Source: Stomoxys calcitrans (lineage: Eukaryota > Arthropoda > Insecta > Diptera > Muscidae). From it: DNA of 64,000 nt. The notes under the pieces were generated by a model. It searched no databases and was not told where the DNA came from. It worked only from the letters and a program-made list of their open reading frames with translations. Positions within the stretch are counted from its first letter, which is position 1, and each line of letters starts with the position of its first letter. A program made the position numbers and the translations under genes. The stretch is from assembly GCF_963082655.1 (NCBI RefSeq), contig NC_081554.1:126207453-126271452 (forward strand), written 5' to 3'. Of the stretch, positions 22,440 through 34,345 are shown in pieces.

Positions 22440-22741
22440 CAATCAATACTCAGTAGGATCCAAAGGATAGTTTGTTTGTGAATAACAGCCGTGCTGGGGA
22501 CGACACCATCTGATGCACTGAATTTATTGCTACACTTAATGCCTCTGAACATCATGGCTAGAAAAATTGCCGTGACCACTGCTACTAAGGGAGCTTTCCC
22601 TTTGGTCATGCGGCGTCTACGGACACTGTGTTATTCTTGATACAATGCCGTATATCCCAGGCAGTGTGGATTACACATGGCCTGAGCCGCTTTTTGATAA
22701 AAAGCACTGTACCACTATTGCTGATAGAACCCATTGGAACT
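22440..22741 (+). mobile_element. RNase H-bearing LINE, 5' part of interrupted copy
   Basis: The translation resembles the C-terminal region of the LINE at 51.9-55.1 kb: SRIQRIVCL, TAVLGTTPSDALNLLLHLMP, LNIMARKIAV, then PLFDKKHCTT-like and ADRTHWNYNIPG at the right edge. The same reading continues across the inserted element at 26,349 (NRSYIDFYTDG). Internal stops are present, so it was already decayed. Confidence 0.83.
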
Positions 22742-22755
22742 ACAATATCCCTGGT

Positions 22756-25700
22756 CAATCCCATGGCAGCCGGTTGTACGCACCGGATTGACCCGATGGA
22801 ATCCTCATCGGCAAGGGCTGCCGCCTCAGTGTACGTGTTCGTCTTTTTTCGTCATGGGAGAGGCACATCCCGGAGTGCCTTCTCCGTATGCTTCTGGTCC
22901 GTGCCGGGATTGAAAAGAACCCCGGACCCTGGTTCTGTTCCGTTTGCCAGAACCGCCTTCATCATCGGTCAGTGTCGGTGAGGTGTAACCGGTGCTTGGA
23001 GTGGGTACATTTCCGTTCTTGCTCTGGCCTAACTTCGCTACGGGAGTATTGTCATACTGGCTATGTCGCTAGGTGCTGTGCGAACATAGCCAGCAGTGGG
23101 TCACAAGCGTCGCCGTCGTCGCCTTCGGCGTCCTCGTCGTCGGACTATGTGACCCCCCCGACCTCTCCCGTACGGCAATTTATGCAACGACAGCACCCTA
23201 GCCCTACTATTGCCAGGCCAGTGTCGGGAAATGTATCGTTCTTGCAGTTAAACTGCAATGGACTGCGAGGCAAGATTGATGAGATTGTAGATTTTATGAG
23301 TCGGAAGAGCATATCGGTCGCAGCGATCCAGGAGACAAAGCTGACTAACACCTGCAGCTTGCACAGTTGTCACGGCTACAATGTGCTACGTAAGGATCGC
23401 TCAAGGAATGGAGGTGGGGGATTGGCCTTCGTTATACACCATTCCGTGCAGTATAGACCTATCTCGCCTGCGCTTGACGCTAGTGACCCATACTTGGAAT
23501 GTATGGGGGTAGCAGTCAGGTCTGGTACTGCCGAGATAGATATATACAACGTGTATATACCGCCGGTTGGTAGCTGTGTCCCGATTAATGGTCAGGCCTA
23601 CAGCCCCGACATAAGTGGGTTGCTATCTGGCCATAGTCGTCTGGTTCTGGGGGATTTTAATGCACATCACTCGTCATGGCATTCTCCCCTAGGTAACGAC
23701 CAGCGTGGCATAGCTTTGGCAGAGCAGATAGATAGCTCCACGTTTTGCACGGTGAATGAGGATGCCCCCACTAGGATTACGAGGAGGTGCAGCAGCTCGC
23801 CAGACATCTCAATCGCATTCCCTGATCTCCTGAGTGACGTATCCTGGCAAGCCGTCATCTCTTTGGGGTCAGACCACCTCCCCATAATCCTCACCATCGA
23901 CCGACCACCCGACTTCATAACCTCTGAGCGCCGGACGTTCATCAATTACAAGAAGGCCAATTGGACTGGCTTCAGAGAGTATACCAATCGCCGCTTCAAT
24001 GAACTGCCACCTCCCTCTGATGTGCTTGTGGCCGAGAGGAAATTCCGAGACATCATCAACGCAGCAGCCGCTCGCTTTATACCAGCCGGTCGAATACCGC
24101 AAGTGCGACCCAATTTCCCGGCGCAAGCAGTGGTACTCGCAGACGAGCGTGATGGGATTCGTGCTATGGACCCCGCTAACCCCAGAATCAGCGAGCTGAA
24201 TCTGGAAATAAACAGGGTAGTCAACGAACATAAGCGGAATTTGTGGCTGGAACACTTGGAGCAATGTAACTTAGGCACCGGTGCAGGCAAATTGTGGGCC
24301 ACTGTTAAGTCTCTCTCGAACCCCGGTAGACGGGACGACAGGACCTCAGTCACTTTTGGCGAGTTAACCGTGACTGATCCGAAGAGATGCGCCAGGTTGT
24401 TCAACCGTCAATTTATTGTGCATCCCGAGAGAGACAGGGCAAGGAGGAGAGCCATTCGCCGTATTCGTGGTCTCCGAGCCGATGAACAGCCATCACAATT
24501 TACCGTGGGCGAAGTTACGAATGTCATCCGTGGCGCCAAACCTTCCAAGGCGTTGGGCCCCGACGGAATCTCTACATTGATGCTGAAGAATCTGGATTTA
24601 CCGGTAGTTGAGTACCTTACCGCTGTCCTTAACCTGTCATTGAACACTCTTATAGTTCCCGATGTCTGGAAAATGGGCAGAGTGATCCCGCTACTGAAGC
24701 CTGGTAAAGACCCGAGTTTGGGGGAGTCGTACAAACCATATCCCTTCTCTCACCAGTGGCAAAGACGCTTGAGGCATTACTCCTCCCGAGCCTCGTAGGA
24801 GAATTTCCATTCGCCGAGCATCAACACGGATTTCGGAGACTGCACAGCACAACAACAGCTTTGCATGCCATCACCACACACATTTGCCGTGGCTTCAATC
24901 AACCCAGGCCATGTGATAGGACGGTCCTCGTGGCACTGGACCTATCGAAGGCATTCGACACGGTCAGCCATGCCAAATTATTTGAGGACATCGCCAACAC
25001 GTCCCTCCAGCCAGGCCTGAAACATTGGGTCGCGAATTATCTGTGTGGCCGCCAGTCATTTGTGGAATTTAGGGATAAGAAGTCAAAACACCGTAGAGTG
25101 AAACAGGGAGTTCCCCAAGGTGGGGTGATATCTCCGGCTCTGTTTAACCTCTACCTATCCTCCATTCCACCTCCTCTAGACGGCATAGAGATCGTATCAT
25201 ATGCGGACGACTGTACGATCATGGCATCAGGCCCCCCACCCATTGATGACATCTGCGATAGGTTGAACGGCTACCTCAACGAGCTTGCCTCATATTTCGC
25301 TGCAAGAAATCTGAAGATATCCGCCACCAAATCTTCAGCCACACTGTTCACTACAAATACGCGTGAGGTGAATTCTGAGCTGACTGTGATGGTCGATGGA
25401 GAAATGATTCCGACCATCAAGTGTCCCAAAATACTTGGCGTCACATTTGACAGCTCCTACACTTTCTCCCCACATGCCACAGCAATCTGCAATAAAGTCA
25501 AAAGTAGAAACAAGGTCCTCAAGTCACTCGCTGGCAGCACTTGGGGTGCAGACACAGAAACCTTGTTGACCACGTACAAAGCAATTGGCCGGTCTGTGGT
25601 AAGTTATGCAGCGCCAGTGTGGTCACGTCAACTTTGTGACACGCAGTGGAATAATATTCAGATCTGTCAGAATGCCGCCCTCCGAACTGCGACGGGCTGT

Positions 25701-26334
25701 CTCCTTAGTTCTCATGTGGACCACCTCCATCAGGAGACAAAGATCCTACCAGTGCGAAGACATAACTACATGCTGTCTAAGCAATACCTTTTGGGCTGTT
25801 ATCGCAGAAATCATCCAAATCATCATCTTGTGGATAGATACCCACCGCCCAGAAGCCTTAAGGTTGATCTACACGATCTAGAGCGTGAGGTCCAGCGCTA
25901 CAAGAGAGAACCTCTAGATCAAGCGGCATATCAAGCGGGTCTGAACAACATTCATGCAGACACGGTAGCAGACGCGTTAATTGGCTACCGGGTGAATGTA
26001 GTCCTTGGAGAACGACCGCCACCCATTGCACCCGAAGAAATCGACCTCCCCCGGCAAACCAGAGTGGTTCTGGCTCAATTACGTTCCGGCAGATGCAGCC
26101 GCCTCAATTCCCACAGAGCTAGGATTGATGCCGACGTGCAAGATGTATGTCCCGATTGTAACCAGGGACCGCGCGATACACGTCACCTGTTTAACTGCCC
26201 GGCCAGACCCACTCGACTCAGACCCAGATCCCTGTGGACGCATCCCATCTTAGTCGCGGAGTTCCTGGGTCTTGACACTCAACAGAATCAAGCAGACGAA
26301 AGATAGTACACAATAAACTGCTACAACAACAACA
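22756..26334 (+). mobile_element. Near-intact non-LTR retrotransposon with 2A-like motif, zinc finger, endonuclease and reverse transcriptase
   Basis: Flanked by ACAATATCCCTGGT at 22,742-22,755 and 26,335-26,348 (14-bp target duplication, overlapping the tail by a few bases). The open frame at 22,888 starts with a 2A-like motif, then a Cys/His-rich finger (WFCSVCQNRLHHRS ... VRCNRCLEWVHFRSC). The endonuclease follows (FLQLNCNGLRGKI, AAIQETKL, LGDFNAHHSSW, SDHLPI). The reverse transcriptase (GPDGISTLMLK, LLKPGKDPSLGESY, LDLSKAFDTV, QGVPQGGVISPALFN, YADDCTIMA) lies across 24.54-25.5 kb. The C terminus has a CPDC..H..C knuckle (about 26,148). One missing base near 24,739 shifts frame between 24,798 and the second frame at 24,756-26,306; otherwise it is open. 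It ends AACTGCTACAACAAC plus (CAA)n. No gag-like ORF1 and no RNase H are seen. Jockey/CR1 supergroup; clade not determined. Confidence 0.92.
22903..22929 (+). other. 2A-like ribosome-skipping motif near the LINE N terminus
   Basis: Residues 6-14 of the open frame at 22,888 read AGIEKNPGP. The 2A consensus is D-(V/I)-E-x-N-P-G followed by P; all positions match except the first Asp, which is Gly here. In known 2A sequences the ribosome skips the final Gly-Pro bond and releases the upstream peptide. Such motifs have been described at the N termini of several non-LTR retrotransposons. Whether the Gly variant works is unknown. If it does, the catalytic protein would start at Pro14, just ahead of the zinc finger. 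Confidence 0.65.
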
Positions 26335-26348
26335 ACAATATCCCTGGT

Positions 26349-26640
26349 AATAGAAGTTACATAGACTTCTATACGGACGGATTTAAACAAGACGACCAGG
26401 TGGGCTTTGGGGCGTACTCTGAAGAACTTGGATTGATCATATTCAAAAGATTACCCGACCACTGCAGTGTTTTTCAAGCGGAAATCCTTGCAATTAAAGA
26501 AGTGGTGGAATGTCTGTGAGCATTCCAAAGCTATGTGGCCTAATCTAGACTCGAAGAGGTCTACCGCTTTGCTGTCATTGACTAGAACAGATGTCTAAGT
26601 CATTGTGTCCGTCATGACAGATCACTGTCTAATCGGAAAA
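26349..26640 (+). mobile_element. RNase H-bearing LINE, 3' part of interrupted copy
   Basis: Directly after the right target duplication the translation NRSYIDFYTDGFKQDDQVGFGAYSEELG continues as an RNase H domain (first catalytic Asp in YTDG), then VFQAEILAIKEVVECL with the catalytic Glu. Stops then accumulate. The DNA to about 26,640 is the reverse complement of sequence near 52,230-52,340 in the minus-strand LINE of the same family. Confidence 0.82.
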
Positions 26641-26689
26641 CATATGATAAATGATAATTAAAATTATAAAGTAAAGCTACGTTCAGATT

Positions 26690-27696
26690 AGTCAAATATT
26701 TGACCCAACCGATCATTTTTGTCCAAAACATGTCACATTTTGTTTGACCAAAAACAAATCAAATGGCATTAACCGGTTGGTATTGTAAAAGGACCAAATC
26801 GGTACATGTTTTGATATAGCTGGCATATGAATCGATCTTGGGTCTTGACTTCTTGAGCCTCTAAGGGGCGCAATTCTTATCCGATTTGACTGAAATTTTG
26901 CACGTAGTGTTTTGGTATCACTTCCAACAACTGTGCTAATGTATGATTCAAATCGGTTCATAATCTGGTATAGCTGTCATATAAACTGATCTTGGATCTT
27001 GACTTCTTGATCCAATAGAGCGCGCAAATCTCATCCGATTTGGCTGAAATTTTGCATGAGATGTTTTGTTATGACATTCAATAACTGTGTTAAGATGGTA
27101 AATCGGTGTAGAACCTGCTATAGCTGCCATATAAACCGATCGGGGATCTTGACTTCTTGAGCCTTAGAGGGCGCACTTCTCATCCGATTTGGCTGAAATT
27201 TTGTATAACGGCTTCTCTCATGACCTTCAACATACGTGTCTAATTTGGTCTGAATCGATCCAAAGCTTGATACAGCTCCCGATTTTGCTTCTTGAGCCCC
27301 TACAAGGCGCAATTCTTATCCGAATGAACTGAAATATTACACAATGACTTCTGCAATGTTCAGCATTCATGTATGGTCCGAATCGGACTATAGCTTGATA
27401 TAGCTCCAAAAACATGTTGAAAGTGATACCAAAACACTACGTGCAAAATTTCAGTCAAATCGGACGAGAATTGCGCCCTGTAGAGGCTCAAGAAGTCAAG
27501 ACCCAAGATCGGCTTATATGGCAGCTATATCAAAACATGGACCGATTGGGTCCATTTACAATACCAACCGAACAGTTCTTATTCAATATTCTTTGTTTGC
27601 CTTAAAAGAGATACCGCGCATAGAACTCGACAAATTCGATCCATGGTGGAAGGTATATAAGATTCGGCCCAGCCGAACTTAGCACGCTCCTACTTG
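26690..27696 (-). mobile_element. Hairpin-ended dispersed repeat (family A), reversed copy
   Basis: It ends on the plus strand with ATCCATGGTGGAAGGTATAT, AAGATTCGGCCCAGCCGAAC and TTAGCACGCTCCTACTTGTT, the reverse complement of the family's opening words. Inside are diverged units with 'gatcttgacttcttgagcc' and 'aattcttatccgatttgactgaaattttgcac'. The unit at about 27,420-27,560 runs in the opposite direction to those at 26.76-27.4 kb, so the copy contains an internal inversion or a second fragment. Confidence 0.75.
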
Positions 27697-30600
27697 TTAG
27701 TTTTGCTCATTCTTGTACAATTAGTGGTAGTGAACACACGCAAATTACTTGAATTAAATATATTTAGTTTTACACGAATAAAGTGTATTTTATTACAACG
27801 TAAAAGCATAGTAAAAGTGGCGACGAGGACGGTGAACTTAAAATTGATCAGAATTATATTGTTAACATCAAGAACAACCAAGTTTTGCAATTCCTTGCAG
27901 GACAACAACAAGCTGTGATACAAAAAAACCCAATTGTTACAGCAAATGACTCTTCTGCTACAGGCGCAAGGAATAACCGCTTCCACAGATGCAAAACAAA
28001 CCCAAGCACATCTAAAGCAGCCTTGATGAAAACATTAACACATTCAATGACAAATTTTTAATATGAGCCCGAAAGTGGACTCATTTTTCGCACTTAGTTC
28101 AAAATATTCGTTCGCGTTTTCGAAAAAAGACAAGCACCTTGGAAGATCACGTCAAATTGGCTCTCTTATGGCGGAGAATGTTAAATCAGGAACATGAAAG
28201 GTTCACTACCAGTGAAGCCCGAGGAAATGACGCTCGAGGACATCGTAGAAAAGTTGAAAAAACTTTTCGGCAGGACGGAAACTCACGTAGCTCAAAGATA
28301 CAAGTGCCTGCAGTTAACAAAAGCAGATAGGGAAGATTTTCGTGAATACGCCGGCAAAGTAAATCTATAATTTGATCTATTCAAAATGATCGATTTGAAA
28401 ACGGTCAATGTAAGTGTTTAGTATTTGTGCTCGGATTGAAATCAGCAAAGGACAGCGACATACGAATCCCTTTACTCAAAATGCTTGATGAAGCTAATCA
28501 AGACATAACTCTAGATCAACTCGTAGATGAGAAAGCAGACAACCGTCTCATTGAACATCAATCTAAGACAATCTGCAATGTCAGCAAAACTCCAAAGGGC
28601 TCTAAACAAAACATGAAAATACCGTAACCGCCATGCTGGCTTTGTGGAGACCTGCACTACCTGAAATTTTGTCAACATACGTCACAAACAAACATACGTC
28701 AGGTTGATCACAAAGACTATAACTGTACCAACGCAAAAGGTGACATGCCGTCAAAACTTTTAATGGTGAAAAGGGTAAGAAATTCAAGCTGAAGAAAACG
28801 TTTAATACAAATACAGTGATCAACACCAGAAATGTACAGTTTCAAAACCTTCGGAAGTTTACCACTCTCAAGTTTAATGACAAGTCCGTTCGTTTGCAAA
28901 TCGATACAGCCGTGATATATCAATAATTTAATCGTGGTACAGCGTCGGAAAACCAGAAGCCTTCACAACTCAAGACAGCGCCAACGATGCACCACACCAA
29001 CAAAATCAATATACTGGCTAAGTTCGAATGCAACGTGATAATAGGAGACGCCACAAAGTCCTTAAATTGCTATATCACAGATATAGAAAAGCTGAACGTC
29101 ATGGAAATCGACTTGATTCAATCTTTCAACCTTTGGGACATACCAATATCATCCTGGCTCATCATATTTAATTCGACGATGGCATAGCAGCTTTTAAAAA
29201 TTTAGTACCAGATAGTTTTCAATAATAGTTCCCATGGTCTGTCTACCAAGACAAAGGTACATGTTCAGATGCTGCCAGATGTCAAGATATATTCCGAAAA
29301 GACCCGTTCCCTATGCAGAAAGGACAGAAATCGAAACGGAACTCCAGAGATTTGAGACATCAGGCATAATTTCACCTGTCAATTCATCAAAATACGAAGC
29401 ACCAATAATTACCAGCAGTTGTAATGGAAAAATTTGTATCTGTGCAGACTCTAGTACAGTAGATTCGACTTAATTCTGCAGTAGAATCAAACCGGTTCCC
29501 ATCGCCCACGCCGGAAGAAATTTCGTCAGACTGTAACAACTGCGTAATATTCAGTCCTTTGGATTTGTCAGATGCCTATCTGCAAGTCGAAGTCGATGAC
29601 AACAGCAAGGAACTGCTCACTATAAACATGCATAAACATGCATAAGGGTTTCAAAGAATTATGGCTGAAATGTGTTATGGCATCGAAGGTACCAAGACGT
29701 ATATCGACGATATCATGATCGCAAGCCAGTCTTTAGCTGAGCATAAGGCTAGTTTACATCAGATTTTGCAAAGAATACAAGATTTCGGATACAGGCTCAA
29801 ATTTGAAAAATGTAAATTTTTTCAAAAAGAAATCAAGTATTTGGGACAAGTTATCAACAAAGTAGGCACTCAACCTAATGCAAACAAAATCAGTGCAATC
29901 AATAATCTTGAGGTTCCGGAAAATGTCGCTGAAGCAAGATCACACTTGGGTTCGATCAACCACTACAACAAGTTTGTCAACAACATGCTAAGTCTTCGAA
30001 AACCTTTTGACGATTTGTTACAAAAGAATCACAAATTTATGTGGACTCCTCAGAAATTGTAAGATGACTTTAAGCGAATCTTAACAACAGATTTGCTTTT
30101 AACTGATTACAAGCCGAGCTTGCCTACCCATGTGGCAGCAAATGCATCATCACACGGGGTTTGAGCAGTCATCTACCACAATTTTCCCGATAACAGCGCA
30201 AAGGTAGTACACCATCTTTCCAGATCGTTAACTACTGCCGAACGCAATTACAGCCAAATCGAAAAAGAAGGTCTAGCCCTCATATTCGCAGTACAGCAAT
30301 TTGAGCCCAAATTTACTTTGCACACCAACCACAAGCTACCAACTTTTGGTTAAAAGAAGGGAATGCCAATTTGTACAGCCAGGCGTTTACAACGTTGGGC
30401 TCTTATTTTATTGGCATATCACTTTGAAATTAAGTACTCCAATACCGAGAATTTTGGTCACGCAGGCTTATTATCTCAACTTATCAGCGAACGCGAAACA
30501 ACTTCAGACGACTACGTCTTGCTTCAATTGCTCTTGAGCAGGACATTCGTAGAAACGTTTACGAGGCAGTCTCAACTTTACCACTCAATTTCATAGCCAT

Positions 30601-31430
30601 AGTCAATGCTTCCAAAGATTACAACATTCTCCAATCTGTTAGGAAATACATGAACAAGGGGTGGCCTGATTGTAGCAAAAAAAGTCGATGCTTCAATAAT
30701 ACAATACTACAACAGAAAGGATTTATTATCAATTATCGGCGGATGTGTTTTGTTCAAAAATCGTGTTGCAATTCCAGACAAGTTGAAACACAAAGTTCTA
30801 AAAAAAACTACATAGAGGACAACTTTCAATCAATAGCTCGAAGCTAAGTTTACTGGCCCAATATCGACCAACAAGTCGAAGATTACGTCAGAAAGTTCCA
30901 GAACTGTCAACGTGTGCAAAAACTCCAGTAAAGATAAATCTTTGTGCATGACCATTGAAAACACGCCCGCTTGAGAGTATTCACATAGGCTACGCTGGAC
31001 ATGTGAAAGGTAAAAATTATCTTTTAATAATTAATTCTTACTCAAAATACCCTGTTATTATGACTCATCTCATTTTCCGGAATCAAAATGTTAAATCAGT
31101 ACTTCTCACAATTTGGAAAACCGGAACAACTAGTCTCGGACAACGGAACATAGTTCTGTTCAGAACAATCGTGTTGTAATTCCAGACAATAGAGCATACA
31201 AGGACAGTACGCGTTTCTTCCCTTGAGAGGAAGAAACGTCTACTGCATCACTTCAAACGTTCTTGGAAGTCTACAGATCAACTCCAAATGCCCCAGATGG
31301 TAATGCATCGCTGAATCATGCATCTGACGTAAAATGCGAACTGTTTTAGATGTCATCAGATGAGCGAAAAATCAACAGTTAAATGGAAGATTTGCGGATG
31401 ATGACGCAACTTCTGATTCAGAATCCAGAT
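27697..31430 (+). mobile_element. Degraded Ty3/Gypsy-type LTR retrotransposon
   Basis: Order of remains: possible end of a 5' LTR with ATAAAGTGTATTTTATTAC (about 27,779) and a possible primer-binding word TGGCGACGAGGAC (about 27,818). Gag-like pieces follow (28.2-28.6 kb: LKMLDEANQDITLDQLV). Reverse transcriptase comes next (29.25-30.06 kb), with the YIDDIMIAS box, YRLKFEKCKFF and IKYLGQVI. RNase H follows (30.1-30.5 kb: SLTTAERNYSQIEKEGLALIFAVQQF; ARRLQRWALILLAYHFEIKY). An integrase piece is at 30.9-31.15 kb (THEYLESIHIG-like, KNYLLIINSYSKYP). Stops and frameshifts occur throughout. I find no 3' LTR. Dead. Confidence 0.85.
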
Positions 31431-31689
31431 CTCCATTGGATATTTTACTCGAGGCATTCTACATGGGTTCTACATATGATGAAGCTTTTACAACGCCTCT
31501 AGGATCACCTTATTGGTCTCCTCAGCGTGTTACAAGCCGAAGACTACCTGTAGAAACCATATATCTGGTAACGCATATAAGTGATGCACAGAAAGGCCGC
31601 GCATATACACAAAGGCCTGCGCAAGACCATTCAAGACACACTAACAATCATCTGACTGAGGAGGGATTTGAACCCGTCCGAACCAGCTA
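31431..31689. other. Unassigned sequence between Gypsy remains and LINE
   Basis: The open frame starting at 31,436 enters the LINE sequence without a stop, but its first 80 codons have no recognised similarity. They may be a transposon tail (LTR/env region) fused by chance to the LINE fragment. Confidence 0.35.
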
Positions 31690-32985
31690 TCCAGAAGAGC
31701 CAAAAAAGTCTTGCATATGGCGTATGACTGGGCTAGACCCAGGGGTCTCAATGTTAACCCAGAGAAAACTGAAATATGCCTGTTCATCTTTGATAGTCTG
31801 CTATGGGGGAAAAGTGCAACATAAGGACCATACAACAGGTCTTGGCAAAGGCGAAGCGATGAGGACCACGCCCACTAGAGCACTGGAGACTATTCTAGAC
31901 ATCCGACCCGTTGACATACTGATTAAGTATGAGGCAGCCATAGCGGCTATGAGACTTAAGGCGATGGGAGAATGGATTGAGGATGGGAACAGCTCATATC
32001 ATCGCGGTACATTCGAGGCGACGATCAGATACTTGAGACGACACTTGAGGTCGAGTGCGAGGCACTGATGCCAGCAACACAGTCTTGGATTGATGGAACC
32101 CTAGTATAGCTATCTGGAAGATGATGTTACACGGATGGATCAAAGCTAGAGGATAGAGTGGGCCTGGGGGTCTACATTGAGAACCCAAGGACTGATATCT
32201 GTTTTAGACTGCCTTACCATTATACGGTCCTCAGGCGGAAATCCGGGCGATCACAGAATGCGTGAGTTGGTGTGGTGCTAACGCGAGGACGTCGAGTGTG
32301 AACATCTTTACGGACAATAAAATGGCCACAGTAAGGTCACGAACAGTCTTGTAGTGTAAGAAGGAGATTAACGCCGGGTCATAACGGAGTAAGGGGGAAT
32401 GAAAGGGCAGAATATTTAGCATCAATAAACTTCGGGTCGATGCAGTCCGAGTTAAGGGGGTGGGCGACGAATGCGCATGCAACCCTATGGAACAGCGAAA
32501 CGGTCGTTAGAACGGCGAAAATCCTATGGGGAGATCCAGATCGTGAGAAGACGAGGCTATTACTGAAAGGAAGTAAAAAGGAGGTCAGTATAGCTCTCGG
32601 TATCATAACGGGACACATAGGACTACGAGCTCACTTATGTAAAATCGGTGCGGCAAGTGATAGTATGTGTAGGGCATGCGGGGAAGATGATGAGACGATG
32701 GAGCATTTCCTATGTCATTGCCCGGCTTTCGCATCTAACAGATACCGGCACTTAGTGGAGACACAATGCCAGACATGAACCAACTTAGGGGCGTGGCATG
32801 GAAACAATTAAGGATTTTGTAAGTAGCACAGAATTCCTAACTTAGATTTTATTTTTCGAGGTTACTTTTTAGTACTTATAGCGCACAACAAGCCGATTAC
32901 AGGCTTAGTTGTATTTCTATAGTGGCATGGGGTGGCACGGATTAATATCCGCGCCCTCTTTTCAAACTAACCTAACCTATATAAA
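31690..32985 (+). mobile_element. 3' part of an RNase H-type LINE
   Basis: Translations give LDPGVSMLTQRKLKYACSS-like text after the reverse transcriptase palm, then TRALETILDIRPVDILIKYEAAIAAMRLKAMGEW. An RNase H follows (CYTDGSKLEDRVGLGVYIENP; LQAEIRAITECV; NIFTDNKMAT) and a C-terminal knuckle (CRACGEDDETMEHFLCHCPAF). The 3' UTR ends in CTTTTCAAACTAACCTAACC near 32,960-32,980, the same 3' end as the reversed fragments at 13.85-14.7 kb. The 5' half is missing and frames are broken, as expected for a 5'-truncated LINE insertion. Confidence 0.85.
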
Positions 32986-33011
32986 CTTAGCAACTGTTTT
33001 GCCTACATTTT

Positions 33012-33866
33012 TATACCAACCCCCGAAGGACGGAGGTATATTAATTTTGTCATTCCGTTTGCAACACATCGAAATATCCATTTCCGAATCTACAAAGTGT
33101 ATATATTCTTGATCAGCGAAAAAAGTCTAAGACGATCTAGGCATGTCCGTCCGTCTGTCTGTTGAAATCACGCTACAGTCTTTAAAAATAGAGATGTTAA
33201 GCTGAAACTTTACAAATATTGTTTTTTTGTACATAAGCAGGTTAAGTTCGAAGATGGGCTATATTGGACTATATCTTGATATAGCCCCCATATAGACCGA
33301 TCCGCCGATTTAGGGTCTAGGCCCATAAAAGCCACATTTATTATCCGATTTTGCTGAAATTTGGGACAGTGAGTTGTGTTAGAACCTACGACATCTTTCT
33401 TCAATTTGGCTCAGATCGGTTCAGATTTGGATATAGCTGTCATATTGACCGATCTCTCGATTTAAGGTCTTGCGCCTATCAAAGTCGCATTTATTGTCCG
33501 ATTTTGTTGAACTGTGAGTTGTGTTCGGCCCTTCGACATCCTTCTTCAATTTGGCCCAGGTCGGTCCAGATTTGGGCATAGCTGCCATATAGACCGAACC
33601 GCTGATTTGAGGTCACTGACTTATGTTAGGCTTCTCGACATCCGTGTTGTATATGGTTCAGATCGGTTTATTTTTAGATGTAGCTGCTAAAAGGACCAAT
33701 ATTTTGTTATACACAACTGACTTGTACTTATTAGTATTTGGTCCAAATCGGAACATATTTCGATACAGCTGCTATGAGGTATGTACGAGGTGTATTGTAT
33801 TTTTCACCGGAATTTGTCGAAAGGTGGTTTACATATATACCCGAGGTGGTGGGAATCCACGCCTTT
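33012..33866. repeat. Dispersed repeat with GACGGAGGTATA end and diverged inner units
   Basis: The left end 'cccccgaaggacggaggtatattaattttgtcattccg' is followed by a CATGTCCGTCCGTCTGTCTG run. Three to four units then contain CATATAGACCGATC, 'ttggctcagatcggttcagatttggatatagctg' and 'gaaatttgggacagtgagttgtgttag'. These units are the same as at 7.37-7.91 kb. The arrangement is a reversed version of the plan seen in family A (closing word, GACGGAC run, units). Confidence 0.72.
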
Positions 33867-34345
33867 TTACTTGTTTTATATACACATTTTTCTGATCATG
33901 GTTTATAAGATTGCTATTGGAAAATTATATTTTTTTCTCATTCACTTTCAATAGAATTTAATAAATTTTTCAGAATTACATGGCCAACATTGTACATTCG
34001 ATTCCAATTGAGATGCCATCACTTAATTGTAAATAAAAATGAAATATCTCAACCGATATTTACGATTAATATCTCATTTTTTTATAGGTAATGTGGCTTT
34101 TCGTGAAAGTAATAAGATTTGGCACATTTTCCGTTTTGGATTTGTATGATTCAAAAAAAAGAACAATTTTAAAATTTTTCTTAAAAATATTATTTCAAAG
34201 TGATTTTTGCTTTTTTTATATTTTAATGGAATAAACGTTATTTTAGTCATAAATTCATTCGTGCAGCAGGAAATAATTTTTGAGAAAAAAAGTCAAAAAA
34301 TCATCACCCAGTGATGTTTAGTTTCATTGCAATATTTTATAGAAA
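33867..34345. other. AT-rich spacer
   Basis: Long A and T runs; no coding frame of interest and no repeat partner found in the window. Confidence 0.45.

Noticed and set aside
22628..22981. 117-aa frame overlapping the LINE 5' end
   Set aside because: It crosses the LINE insertion boundary at 22,756 and is out of frame with the zinc finger and 2A motif, so it is a chance frame.
27697..31430. Intact Gypsy element or endogenous retrovirus with envelope
   Set aside because: Every domain has stops or frameshifts, no 3' LTR is seen and no envelope-like frame with signal peptide or membrane anchor could be supported.
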